64,000 bases of DNA. It comes from Gammaproteobacteria bacterium. GTDB lineage: Bacteria > Pseudomonadota > Gammaproteobacteria > Steroidobacterales > Steroidobacteraceae. Positions 51,857-60,222 of the stretch are shown here, piece by piece. The stretch is from positions 35,767 through 99,766 of the forward strand of contig JAQGOG010000011.1 of assembly GCA_028293765.1 (NCBI GenBank), read 5' to 3'. Numbering within the stretch: the stretch's first letter is position 1; each line of letters begins with the position of its first letter. A model generated the notes under the pieces. That model was not told the DNA's origin, did no database searches, and saw only the letters and a program-made list of their open reading frames with translations. A program made the translations under genes and the position numbers.

Positions 51857-53098
51857 GTGCCGCGTGTCGCGATGCACAAGCGTATCGGCGGCCCTCTCCC
51901 GGCCAGCCCCTGTCGGCGTGGACATGGGCTGGCCGGGCTCTTGCTTGCGCTCCTGGCCGCCATGTGGGGCGCGCCGGCAACGGCGACGCCGCGCATTCCG
52001 GCAAGTGACGACACCGTGCTCCAGCACGTGCCAGCGGCTTCAGAAACCGGGCGCCTCGAGCCGCTGCGCGCAAGGTTGGCCAGCCATCCTCAGGATCTGC
52101 AGACTGTACTCGCGCTCGCTCAGGGCTATCTGGAGATTGGCCGCGAGAATGCCGATCCGCGCTTCGTGTCCTATGCGCAAGCGACGCTCGCTCCATGGCT
52201 GTCCCGTCCGCACCCGAGCCCAGCCGTTCTCACTCTCGCGGCAAGCACGCTGCAGTATCTCCATCGCTTCGACGAGGCGCTCGCGTTACTGGGTCGAGCA
52301 CTCGCCGCGCAGCCACTGGACGGGCAGGCGTGGCTGACTAAAGCAACCATTTTGCAGGTTCAGGGCCGATTCGACGCGGCGCGCAGGGCATGTAGGCCGT
52401 TGACGCAGACGAGCGGGCAGCTGATCGCGCTGAGCTGTCTCACGAGCGTCAACAGTCTGACAGGCCGCCTGCAGGCGAGTTATGACGCGCTTCAAAGGGT
52501 GTTCACTGACGACCCGCGTCTGTCGCCCGGTCTTCGCATCTGGATATTGGAGCAACTCGCCGACATGGCGCAGCGCTCTGGAGATGACCATGCCGCCGAG
52601 GCTCACCTTTCGGCAGCGTTGCGCGTGTCGTCCAGGGATGCCTATGTCAAGGCACAGTATGCGGATCTCCTGCTCGGCCAGAACCGCAATGCTGAAGTCG
52701 TACAGCTGCTGAGTGCCGACGAGCAGCAGGACAACCTGCTCTTGCGCCTCGCGATCGCCGGTTCGCGCCTGCAAAGTGCGACAGGCCGTCAGTGGAGCGA
52801 TGTATGCCAGGCCCGCTATGAAGCGGCACGGCGCGCCGGCGATTACACCCACCTGCGGGAGCAGGCGCGCTTCGTTCTGCAGGTGCGCGGCGATGCCGCC
52901 GCAGCCCTGAAGCTGGCCGAGAGCAACTGGCAGGTACAGCGAGAGCCGGCAGATGTCAGAGTGTATGTCCAAGCAGCTGCGGCGGCGGGCGATCGCCAGG
53001 CCGCGCGCCATATCCTCGAATGGATCGAGCAGACCCGCTACGAGGATCGTACGATCGATGTGGAAGGGAATTTAGCCAGACGGATTGCGCGCCGATGA
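51857..53098 (+). CDS. Exported TPR-repeat protein
   Basis: 413 residues. Signal segment (GLAGLLLALLAAMWGAPATA), then tetratricopeptide-like helices (VLALAQGYLEIGRENADP, LHRFDEALALLGRALAAQP, SGDDHAAEAHLSAALRVSSR). TPRs mediate protein contacts. GTG start at 51857 with a weak AGG site; ATG at 51872 is an alternative. Its stop overlaps the HupE ATG by 4 bp (ATGA), and it sits 10 bp after DUF4331, so it is probably a periplasmic partner of that protein. Confidence 0.85.
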   Translation: MPRVAMHKRIGGPLPASPCRRGHGLAGLLLALLAAMWGAPATATPRIPASDDTVLQHVPAASETGRLEPLRARLASHPQDLQTVLALAQGYLEIGRENADPRFVSYAQATLAPWLSRPHPSPAVLTLAASTLQYLHRFDEALALLGRALAAQPLDGQAWLTKATILQVQGRFDAARRACRPLTQTSGQLIALSCLTSVNSLTGRLQASYDALQRVFTDDPRLSPGLRIWILEQLADMAQRSGDDHAAEAHLSAALRVSSRDAYVKAQYADLLLGQNRNAEVVQLLSADEQQDNLLLRLAIAGSRLQSATGRQWSDVCQARYEAARRAGDYTHLREQARFVLQVRGDAAAALKLAESNWQVQREPADVRVYVQAAAAAGDRQAARHILEWIEQTRYEDRTIDVEGNLARRIARR

Positions 53099-54237
53099 AC
53101 CGCTGGCCGCGAATCCTCGCCATCATCCTGCTCACTGTCCGGGCTGAAGCAAGTCAAGCCCACAAGCCCAGTGACAGCTATCTCACTCTCACTCAGCCGG
53201 CGCAGGGCGCTACCCTCGACGGCCAATGGGATATTGCGCTACGAGATCTCGATCACGCCGTGGGCTTGGATGCCAACACAGACGCTGCCATCACGTGGGG
53301 CGAGCTCAAGTTGAGGCGGGATGCGCTGCTCGATTACGCGTTCTCCCGGCTGACCATCGAGGCGCTTGCACGCGCCGAGCGCGAGCGTTGCTCGTTGCAG
53401 TTCCGAGAATTACTCTTCGATGAGCACGTGGACGGCGGCTACGCGGTCGTACGCTTTGGCATCGAGTGTCCATTTCGGCCAGCCCAGCTCGTCGTGTATT
53501 ACAACCTGCTGTTCGATCTGGACCCCAACCATCGCGGACTCCTGGATGTGCGGGCGGGCGGTGCGAGTCAGGCTCTGGTGTTGGCACAGCAGCACCGCAC
53601 GACAACAGTGAATCTGCAGTCGCCAGAGCGCGGAGCGCAATTGCGTGCGTTCCTCGATGAGGGCATCTGGCACATCTGGACCGGGTACGACCACGTTCTG
53701 TTTTTGCTCACGCTGTTGCTCCCGGCCGTGGTGGTGTATCGCAACGGCTGGCAACCACGCGCATCTTTGCGGGAGGCGATGCTCGACGTCCTCAAGGTCG
53801 TCACGGCATTTACCGTCGCGCACTCATTGACTCTGACGTTGGCAGTGAACGGCCTGGTCAATCTCCCCAGTCGTCTGGTCGAATCCGGCATTGCCCTGAC
53901 CGTGCTGCTGGGCGCGCTCAACAACCTGTTCCCCGTGGTGCGCGAACACCGATGGGTCGTTGCCTTCGCCTTCGGCCTGATTCATGGGCTGGGTTTTGCC
54001 TCGGTCCTCGCCGACCTGGGGCTTCAGGGCTGGAATCTGGCGCTCGCACTCGTCGGCTTCAACGCAGGAGTCGAGGTGGGTCAGCTCGTGATCGTGCTGG
54101 CTTTCATCCCCGTCGCGTTCGGGCTACGCGAGACCCGCTTTTACCGGCAGACGTTCATGCCGGGTGGGGCCACCGCGATCGGATGCATTGCCCTGTATTG
54201 GTTGGCGATGAGAACGATGGGCGCTGGCCTGCAATGA
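53095..54237 (+). CDS. HupE/UreJ family membrane protein
   Basis: 380 residues. Cleavable signal (RILAIILLTVRAEASQA), a periplasmic domain (~20-190, with DLDPNHRGLLDVRAGG), then a C-terminal HupE/UreJ domain of about six helices starting at WHIWTGYDHVLFLLTLLLPA and FGLIHGLGFASVLADLGLQG. The family motif HxxxGxDH (HIWTGYDH) is present. HupE/UreJ proteins are nickel permease-related; members with a large periplasmic domain have unknown cargo. ATGA overlap with the TPR gene. Probable metal or cofactor transporter serving the DUF4331 system. Confidence 0.9.
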   Translation: MNRWPRILAIILLTVRAEASQAHKPSDSYLTLTQPAQGATLDGQWDIALRDLDHAVGLDANTDAAITWGELKLRRDALLDYAFSRLTIEALARAERERCSLQFRELLFDEHVDGGYAVVRFGIECPFRPAQLVVYYNLLFDLDPNHRGLLDVRAGGASQALVLAQQHRTTTVNLQSPERGAQLRAFLDEGIWHIWTGYDHVLFLLTLLLPAVVVYRNGWQPRASLREAMLDVLKVVTAFTVAHSLTLTLAVNGLVNLPSRLVESGIALTVLLGALNNLFPVVREHRWVVAFAFGLIHGLGFASVLADLGLQGWNLALALVGFNAGVEVGQLVIVLAFIPVAFGLRETRFYRQTFMPGGATAIGCIALYWLAMRTMGAGLQ

Positions 54238-54263
54238 AAAGGGTGCTTGAAACATTCGTCACT

Positions 54264-55448
54264 CTACGGCGCCATCGCCAGCACAGTGCTCGCCAGGACA
54301 CATAGCAGGACGATCGCAATCGGAGGCACGCGCCAGCCTTCAAGGAGGACGAAACCAGCTAGCGCCACCGAAGCATCGACTCCGTTGCGCACACCGTTGA
54401 TCCAAACGGGGTTGTAGAGCGCAGCACCCAGGATCCCGACGACGGATGCGTTGACACCGGCAAGTATCGCCTGCGACCCGTTCAGGTGTGCAAGCCGGCC
54501 CCACAGCGATAGCCCTGCGGTCGCCAGCAGCAGTCCAGGAAGAAAGATCGCAAGCAAGGCCACGGTGGCATACAGCGCAGCAGCGTGCGCCGGCGCGCTA
54601 ACGGCGCCAAGGTAAGCGGCGAACGTAAAGAGGGGGCCAGGCATTGCCTGGGCAAGCCCGTACCCGGCCAGAAACGTGTCGTCGGAAACCCAGCCGCCCG
54701 GTACGAGTGCTTCCCGCAAGAGGGGCAGCACAACGTGCCCACCGCCGAAGACCAGCGCCCCTGCACGATAGAAGATGTTGCAGAGCGCGATTGGCGCCTG
54801 GGGTGCAACGGCTTGCACGGCGGGCAAGCCCAACAGCAGGCCGCAGAAGACGGCAAGCGCCAGCCAGGCGATCCGGGAATTTACTGCGATCGGCAAGGCA
54901 ACTGCCGGCAATCGTGCATTGCGACAAAGGAGCCATCCGCCGAGCGCCCCCGTCAGCATCGCGGTGAATTGGATTGCATCGCTGTTGTGCAACAGCAGCA
55001 TGACCGCCGCGAGCAACCCAATGGCCGCTCGCCTTCGATCCGGGCATAGGTGGCGAGCCATGCTCCACACTGCCTGGGCGACGATCACGACTGCGGTTAG
55101 CATGAGCCCGTGCAAAACGGCGCGCGTCAGCGGGCCCTGCATTTGTGGTGTGAGCACCGCGAAGGCGTACATGAGAAGCGCCGAGGGGAGCGTGAACCCT
55201 CCCCAGGCTGCCAGCGCACCGAGCCATCCGGCGCGACGATGTCCGATGAGGAATCCGACCTGGCTGCTGGTCGGACCCGGAAGAAGCTGGCACAAGGCGA
55301 CGATGCCGGCGTATTCCTCCGCAGTCAGCCAACCCAGCTCCCGTACATACGTGCGTTCGAAGTAGCCGAGATGCGCAATGGGTCCGCCGAACGAAGTCAG
55401 GCCCAACTTGAGCGATGTTGCAAATACGCGTGCGCTCGAGGCAATCAC
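54264..55448 (-). CDS. chrA: Chromate transporter-family protein (ChrA type)
   Basis: 394 residues with two homologous CHR halves: LGLTSFGGPIAHLGYFERTY and CQLLPGPTSSQVGFLIGHRR in the first; FYRAGALVFGGGHVVLPLLR and LAQAMPGPLFTFAAYLGAV in the second. These are the paired FGG and PGP motifs of the family. About ten hydrophobic segments. It is an inner-membrane anion pump in the CHR superfamily; true chromate efflux is not proven. The start at 55448 is 113 bp from the palindrome at 55561, which it shares divergently with the thioredoxin operon. Confidence 0.9.
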   Translation of the reverse strand: MIASSARVFATSLKLGLTSFGGPIAHLGYFERTYVRELGWLTAEEYAGIVALCQLLPGPTSSQVGFLIGHRRAGWLGALAAWGGFTLPSALLMYAFAVLTPQMQGPLTRAVLHGLMLTAVVIVAQAVWSMARHLCPDRRRAAIGLLAAVMLLLHNSDAIQFTAMLTGALGGWLLCRNARLPAVALPIAVNSRIAWLALAVFCGLLLGLPAVQAVAPQAPIALCNIFYRAGALVFGGGHVVLPLLREALVPGGWVSDDTFLAGYGLAQAMPGPLFTFAAYLGAVSAPAHAAALYATVALLAIFLPGLLLATAGLSLWGRLAHLNGSQAILAGVNASVVGILGAALYNPVWINGVRNGVDASVALAGFVLLEGWRVPPIAIVLLCVLASTVLAMAP

Positions 55449-55560
55449 GCTAGCCCCTCGCGCTCACACATGGTCTATGGGGGCCATGGATCTTTGGTTC
55501 CCGAGGGGTGATCCGGCAATGCGCGTGTCGTACTCGATTGCAGTACCCTGGCACCGTTGA

Positions 55561-55577
55561 ACTTTGCGTGGCAAAGT
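55561..55577. promoter_or_regulatory. 17-bp palindrome ACTTTG-N5-CAAAGT (copy 1)
   Basis: ACTTTGCGTGGCAAAGT, perfect 6-bp arms around a 5-bp centre. It sits between divergent chrA and the thioredoxin gene and runs into TATATG. A second copy with identical arms and flanking AACTTTG...CAAAGTATA lies at 59380, upstream of the PAP2 gene at the other end of the block. It looks like a dimeric repressor operator overlapping promoter elements. Confidence 0.6.
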
Positions 55578-55720
55578 ATATGCTGTCCGCGGTGCGACGC
55601 TGGACGCGAAGCTGGCGCCGGCTTGGTCGAGCCAATTGTTTAGTGGACGGCAAATGCAACTGATTCTTGATTACGGACGGCAAGCGGCATTCAAGGCGTG
55701 AGAGCCATGGCACGGCAACC

Positions 55721-56185
55721 ATGATGCGGGCGCGGCGCGCTCGGGCGCTGAATGTTCTCCTCATCTGCACGTGGGCGCTGCTGGAAGCGCCGTCCAATGC
55801 CGAGGCGCCCCTCGATTTGAACAGATTTAGCGGGCAGGTGGTCTATCTGGATTTCTGGGCCTCCTGGTGCGCTCCGTGCCGGCAGTCCTTTCCCTGGATG
55901 GCGGCAATGAACCAGGCCTATGCGCGTCAGGGACTGACGGTGGTCGCGGTCAATCTCGATCACGAGCGTGCCGATGCCGACGGCTTCCTGCAGAAGTTTC
56001 ATCCCGACTTCGATGTGCGCTTCGATCCGCAGGGAGCGTTGGCCGAGCGCTTCAAGGTTGTGGGCATGCCAACGAGCGTGGTGATCGATCGAAAAGGCGT
56101 GCCTCGCTTCACGCACGTCGGGTTTCGAGTCGCGGATCGCGACGCGTACGAAGCTGAATTGCGAGCGCTGCTCGCAGAAAAGTAA
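55721..56185 (+). CDS. Exported thioredoxin-like protein (TlpA type)
   Basis: 154 residues. Signal segment (ALNVLLICTWALLEAPSNA), then a thioredoxin fold with redox centre WCAPC (Cys50/Cys53) in FWASWCAPCRQSF and cis-Pro in VGMPTSVVIDR. It should reduce or isomerise disulfides in the periplasm. Start at the ATGATG at 55721; earlier codons overlap the promoter gap. First gene of a tight four-gene run: 22 bp to DUF4266, then overlapping DUF3570 and ApbE. The Cys-rich tail of DUF4266 is an obvious possible substrate. Confidence 0.9.
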   Translation: MMRARRARALNVLLICTWALLEAPSNAEAPLDLNRFSGQVVYLDFWASWCAPCRQSFPWMAAMNQAYARQGLTVVAVNLDHERADADGFLQKFHPDFDVRFDPQGALAERFKVVGMPTSVVIDRKGVPRFTHVGFRVADRDAYEAELRALLAEK

Positions 56186-56207
56186 CACTGTGACAGGGAG
56201 TAAGGCA

Positions 56208-56435
56208 ATGAAACTCAGGGTATGGTTCGTGTTGGCAGTCTCGTGCGGGACGGCGCTCGCCTCGGGATGCGGTTCTCTTGGGGTCAAGCCCTGGCAGCGC
56301 GACCTGTTGTCACGGCAAGACATGCAGTTGAGCGGCAATTCCGTCGACGACGCGATCGATGACCATCTGTACTTCAGCAAGGAAGCCTCTTCGGGCGGCC
56401 GTTCGTTCGGGGGCGGAGGCTGCGGGTGCAACTGA
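56208..56435 (+). CDS. DUF4266 small lipoprotein with Cys-rich tail
   Basis: 75 residues. Lipoprotein-like signal (VWFVLAVSCGTALASGCG), the family core VKPWQRDLLSRQDMQ and DDHLYFSKEAS, and a C-terminal GGRSFGGGGCGCN. The core closely matches DUF4266, whose members sit with DUF3570 and ApbE genes. The tail is a Gly-rich stretch ending Cys-x-Cys-Asn, which suggests metal or disulfide chemistry. GGGAG and AAGG lie just before the ATG at 56208. The stop overlaps the DUF3570 GTG by 10 bp. Confidence 0.88.
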   Translation: MKLRVWFVLAVSCGTALASGCGSLGVKPWQRDLLSRQDMQLSGNSVDDAIDDHLYFSKEASSGGRSFGGGGCGCN

Positions 56436-57733
56436 AGCCCGAGACGGGGACCGTGCGGCGTCGCCTGATCGCCGCGAGCTGTACACTTCTCACTGCCTCG
56501 TCCGCCCGGGCCCAGGAGATCGCGAAACTCCTCGCTGACATCGAGAAGACGGATTGGCATCTCGATTCCGCCCTCGCGTACTACCACGAAGACGGCCGCA
56601 TCATGGCCGTCGAGCCCGTCGTAAACCTCAGCAGGGATTATGGTGACGGCGGCCGGATCGGTTTGAATTTCACCTTTGACGCTCTCTCGGGAAGCAGCCC
56701 CAATGGGGCACTGCCGAGTCGAGCGCCGCAGACGTTTGCATCGCCATCCGCCAAAAGCCTGAGTACCGCGCGCCATACCTACACGACGGGGCCGGGTCAG
56801 TTGCCGGTGGACCCGAACTACTCCGATGCACGTGTCGCCGTTGGCGGCGAGTGGCAACTGCCGCTCACGCGTCTCACACGCACGAGCGTTGGCGGCAAAT
56901 TCTCCTATGAGGATGATTTCCTGTCGGCATCGGTCGACGCCTCGATCGAGCATGACTTCAATCAGAAGAACACCACCGTGTCGGTCGGAGTCAGCGACGA
57001 AAACGATCAGCTGCATCCTATCGGCGGCACGCCCGTGCCGGGAAGCGACTACCTGCTGTTCGAAAAGACCGGCCATAAGAGCAAGAACGGCGTGGGCACG
57101 CTGCTCGGAGTCACGCAGGTGATGAACCGCCACTGGTTGGCCGAGCTCAACCTGTCGGCGGATCGGTTTACCGGCTATCTGAACGATCCGTACAAGATCA
57201 TATCGGTGCTCGACGGCAGTGGGGGCATGACGGGTTATCTCTACGAGAATCGGCCTGATGCACGCACGCGCAGGAGCGTGTACCTGGACAATCGCGTCGG
57301 CTGGAACCGGGCATCCGCAGCTTTGTCCCTGCGTTACATGACCGATGACTGGGGAGTGCGCTCCAAGACGGCGCAACTGCGCGTGCGTCTGTGGCTTGAC
57401 GGAAAAAACCAGTACGTGGAGCCGACACTACGCTGGTATCGCCAGACGGCGGCGGATTTCTACACTCCCTGGATTTCCAGCCTCGCCGGCCAGGGCCCCG
57501 CTTACGCGTCGTCGGACTCGCGTCTCGGCGCCTTTCGCGCGCTGACTTATGGTGTGAAATATGGCATGAAGCTGGATGAGCGCACGGGACGCACCGGTTC
57601 GGAGTTCAGCATCCGAGCCGAATACTATCGGCAGACCGTCGAGAACGCAGTTGCCGCGCCCGGCGCTCTGCAGGGGCTGGACCTGTATCCGGGCCTGCAG
57701 GCGTTCCTGATCCAGGTTGGCTTCAGCTATTGA
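56426..57733 (+). CDS. DUF3570 family protein, probable outer-membrane beta-barrel
   Basis: 435 residues. Sec signal (RRLIAASCTLLTASSARA-Q), then alternating hydrophobic strands throughout, ending LIQVGFSY with an aromatic residue as in outer-membrane barrels. The N-terminal region has FDALSGSSPNGA (Asp85 to Ser91 = DALSGSS), close to the Dxx(S/T)GAT consensus that ApbE modifies with FMN. A GTG start is used, overlapping DUF4266. It directly overlaps the ApbE gene by 17 bp. Role unknown; the context suggests an envelope redox protein. Confidence 0.87.
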   Translation: MQLKPETGTVRRRLIAASCTLLTASSARAQEIAKLLADIEKTDWHLDSALAYYHEDGRIMAVEPVVNLSRDYGDGGRIGLNFTFDALSGSSPNGALPSRAPQTFASPSAKSLSTARHTYTTGPGQLPVDPNYSDARVAVGGEWQLPLTRLTRTSVGGKFSYEDDFLSASVDASIEHDFNQKNTTVSVGVSDENDQLHPIGGTPVPGSDYLLFEKTGHKSKNGVGTLLGVTQVMNRHWLAELNLSADRFTGYLNDPYKIISVLDGSGGMTGYLYENRPDARTRRSVYLDNRVGWNRASAALSLRYMTDDWGVRSKTAQLRVRLWLDGKNQYVEPTLRWYRQTAADFYTPWISSLAGQGPAYASSDSRLGAFRALTYGVKYGMKLDERTGRTGSEFSIRAEYYRQTVENAVAAPGALQGLDLYPGLQAFLIQVGFSY

Positions 57734-58658
57734 GCATTGCGCGGTGGGCGGGACGAAAGACGGTACCGCAAGCGACGGACTCGTAGTCGAAGAGCGGGGC
57801 GGCGACCTGCTGGCCGTTTGTTTTACTGCAATGGCAGGCCCTTGCGAACTCCTGCTACCCGCGTCGGACCGTGCCGACGCACGCGAGCTGGGAGGACTCG
57901 TAGCGCGCGAGGCCTGGCGCGTGGAGCAGAAATACAGCCGTTACAGGAGCGACAGTGTGCTCGCATGGCTGCATAGCCATCGCGGCGGAAACGTGGTCGT
58001 GGACGAGGAGACGGCGCTGTTACTCGACTTCGCCCGCACCTGCTTCATGATGAGCGATGGACTGTTCGATATCACTTCGGGAGTACTCCGGGGCGCCTGG
58101 ACATTTGACGGCTCCGACCGGATTCCAGCGCCCGCTGTGATCGAAGGCCTGCTGCCCCTCGTCGGTTTCGACAAGCTCGAGTGGCAGTCGCCCCGTCTAA
58201 TGCTGCCGGCGGGCATGGAGCTCGACTTCGGCGGCCTGGGGAAGGAATACGCGGTGGATCGTGCGTACGACATTCTCGCGGACTGCCGATCCGCGGCCTT
58301 CCTGATAAATTTTGGTGGGGATCTGCGCGCAAATCGACCGCCACCCTGCGGCGTGTGGCAGGTCGGCGTCGAGCGGCCCGACAGTGACCGTGAGGCGGTG
58401 TTGCTTCTGGAACTGGAGCATGGCGCGCTCGCAACGAGCGGCGACTCACGCCGCTTCCTGTTGAAGGACGGCATACGATACGGACATGTTCTGAATCCCC
58501 GTACGGGCTGGCCGGTGGTCGGCGCGCCGCGTTCCGTCACGGTGGCGGCCAGTAGCTGTACGGAAGCAGGACTGTTATCGACTTTGGCCATGCTGCAGGG
58601 GTCTGGAGCGCAAGCGTTTTTGGCGGAGGAGGGGGTTCGCCACTGGGTTCTCCTCTAG
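57717..58658 (+). CDS. apbE: ApbE-type FAD:protein FMN transferase
   Basis: 313 residues. ApbE motifs: FTAMAGPCELLLP, KYSRYRSDSVLAWL, FDITSGVLRGAW, LDFGGLGKEYAVDRAYD, LINFGGDLRAN, ATSGDSRRF, GHVLNPRTGWPV and SSCTEAGLLSTLAML. The enzyme transfers FMN from FAD to Thr/Ser of target proteins. No signal peptide or lipobox is visible, unlike most ApbE, which are exported. TTG start at 57717 (17 bp inside DUF3570) is a guess; GTG at 57744 also fits, but the start must precede FTAMAGP. The likely target is encoded just upstream. Confidence 0.9.
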   Translation: MASAIEHCAVGGTKDGTASDGLVVEERGGDLLAVCFTAMAGPCELLLPASDRADARELGGLVAREAWRVEQKYSRYRSDSVLAWLHSHRGGNVVVDEETALLLDFARTCFMMSDGLFDITSGVLRGAWTFDGSDRIPAPAVIEGLLPLVGFDKLEWQSPRLMLPAGMELDFGGLGKEYAVDRAYDILADCRSAAFLINFGGDLRANRPPPCGVWQVGVERPDSDREAVLLLELEHGALATSGDSRRFLLKDGIRYGHVLNPRTGWPVVGAPRSVTVAASSCTEAGLLSTLAMLQGSGAQAFLAEEGVRHWVLL

Positions 58659-58691
58659 CGGCGCAGTAGTGCCCCTCTCGCGCGCGACGGG

Positions 58692-59345
58692 TCAGAATCG
58701 GGTCTTGAGGCCCACGAAGATGCCGTGCGGCATCACGCTCAGGACCAGCGGGCTGCCCTGGCGTTTGTGCATGAAATAACCCGCTGCGCTTCCCAGCGCG
58801 AACCCGGCAATAACATCCGATTGCCAGTGCCCGTGCACCTTGACGCGCGCGATGGCGTCGTAGATCGGCAGCAGTTCCAACGCGTAAATGGCTGGGTGTT
58901 CCGCTCCATACTCCAGTACGAGCGGCGTAACGATGGAACTCGTCACCGTGACCTCGCCGCTGGGAAAGCTTGCGCTGCCGTGACCTTTGAACCACTGGTT
59001 AGGGCTGCTGGTCTGATCCGGCCGCTCGCGTGAGAAAGTCAGTTTGAGAAGCTCGGACGCCACGCCGCCGACCAACGTCGCGTCCACCGATTGCCACATC
59101 GTGCGGCCGAGGCGCGTATCACCACCCTCCCACAATGCCGCCGCGCCTTCCCCCGCCAGCATGAGGTCCAGCAGCAGCATCTGGTTCTTACGCGCCCAGA
59201 TTCCTCTGTTGTCGAGTGCCACCACGCTGTCTATCCCGAACGGACCGCCGCCGGCTCGCACAGGTGGCGCCATGCACAGGCAGGCGACCAGGAGAAGCAG
59301 CGCCCATTGCAGCGTTCGCCCCCGCAACGTCTTGAATACCAGCAT
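58692..59345 (-). CDS. PAP2-family phosphatase, exported
   Basis: 217 residues. Signal peptide (TLQWALLLLVACLCMAPPVRA minus first residues), then PAP2 motifs: KLTFSRERPDQ, SASFPSGEVTVTSS (PSGE where PSGH is usual) and IARVKVHGHWQSDVIAG with the catalytic His/Asp. It should dephosphorylate a lipid phosphate or similar in the envelope. Start at 59345 with GGGGGG about 8 bases upstream. The palindrome at 59380 lies 35 bp ahead, linking its control to that of the thioredoxin operon; it is convergent with apbE. Confidence 0.87.
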   Translation of the reverse strand: MLVFKTLRGRTLQWALLLLVACLCMAPPVRAGGGPFGIDSVVALDNRGIWARKNQMLLLDLMLAGEGAAALWEGGDTRLGRTMWQSVDATLVGGVASELLKLTFSRERPDQTSSPNQWFKGHGSASFPSGEVTVTSSIVTPLVLEYGAEHPAIYALELLPIYDAIARVKVHGHWQSDVIAGFALGSAAGYFMHKRQGSPLVLSVMPHGIFVGLKTRF

Positions 59346-59379
59346 GTGAACGCCCCCCGTTGCAATTCCGTCACAAACA

Positions 59380-59396
59380 ACTTTGTAATGCAAAGT
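59380..59396. promoter_or_regulatory. 17-bp palindrome ACTTTG-N5-CAAAGT (copy 2)
   Basis: ACTTTGTAATGCAAAGT, with arms identical to the copy at 55561 and the same flank (CAAAGTATA). Read on the minus strand it follows TATACT, a plausible -10 box for the PAP2 gene whose start is 35 bp away, so binding would block transcription. The two copies bracket the block from 55561 to 59396. Confidence 0.6.
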
Positions 59397-59493
59397 ATAG
59401 CCCGCCTCGAACTATCTTGCGACTCTGGACTCGGGCGCAGATAAACAGCGAGCCGGTGCGCTGGTGTTGAGACCTTGGGCCGTCCGGGTGTCT

Positions 59494-60222
59494 CTAGGCT
59501 GCGTCAGCGCGAGACATCCGCTGGAGCCTGACGGTACGGCTTACCTTGAATCCCATTCGGAGGTAAATCTGAATGGCAGGAGCGTTCTCGGTGCCGACAT
59601 GGAGCCAGGACACCAGGCCGTCGCGCCGGTGATTTTGCACTAACTGGCAGATGATCCCCGCGGCGAGACCCTTGCCGCGATGAGCGGGATGTGTGCACAA
59701 GCCGCTGATCTCGGAATACCCGTCCAGCATCAGGCGCTCGCCGCCCATCGCGATCAGTTCGCCCCCACGTCTCACGCCGTAGTACGAGCCCATTTCACAC
59801 GTCTTGCCGCGAAAATAACCCGGGAATGCGCGGTCTGTGAGAGCAACCATTGCAGGAGCGTCCGCGGCGGACAGTGGGGCGACCTCGGGGTTCGCGGGAG
59901 GCGGCGCGACGTCCAGGGGTAAGGCCATCTGCAGGCATTCCAACGTGTTTGAAACGACGAGGTCCGGCAGGCTCGAGTCACTCTGTCCGATCAACCAGAC
60001 GGACTCGCCCGCCGCGAGGAGCGAGTGAAGGTCGCGCAGAGCGGCCGCGCTCGGTTCTGCAACCGCCCCAAAAGGCGCCACGTCGGCAGGGTAGCGGCAC
60101 GCAGCGCCGGCGGCTATGGCGAAGCGGCGATGAGTCGTCCGCAGCGCATGCCAGATCGGGTTTGCAAACAGAGTTTCCGGCAGATCGTGCTCACAGATCA
60201 CAATAGCCCCCGCGGATGGCAT
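59494..60222 (-). CDS. GNAT-family N-acetyltransferase
   Basis: 242 residues. The C-terminal GNAT domain is clear: LTDRAFPGYFRGK, RRGGELIAMGGERLM, ISGLCTHPAHRGKGLAAGI with the acetyl-CoA loop, and HVGTENAPAIQIYLRMGFK. The N-terminal half is less conserved. The start at 60222 lies 32 bp inside the end of hpnK, so it is co-translated with the hopanoid genes. It could acetylate an amino sugar or an amino-hopanoid, but housekeeping acetylation is just as possible. Confidence 0.87.
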   Translation of the reverse strand: MPSAGAIVICEHDLPETLFANPIWHALRTTHRRFAIAAGAACRYPADVAPFGAVAEPSAAALRDLHSLLAAGESVWLIGQSDSSLPDLVVSNTLECLQMALPLDVAPPPANPEVAPLSAADAPAMVALTDRAFPGYFRGKTCEMGSYYGVRRGGELIAMGGERLMLDGYSEISGLCTHPAHRGKGLAAGIICQLVQNHRRDGLVSWLHVGTENAPAIQIYLRMGFKVSRTVRLQRMSRADAA

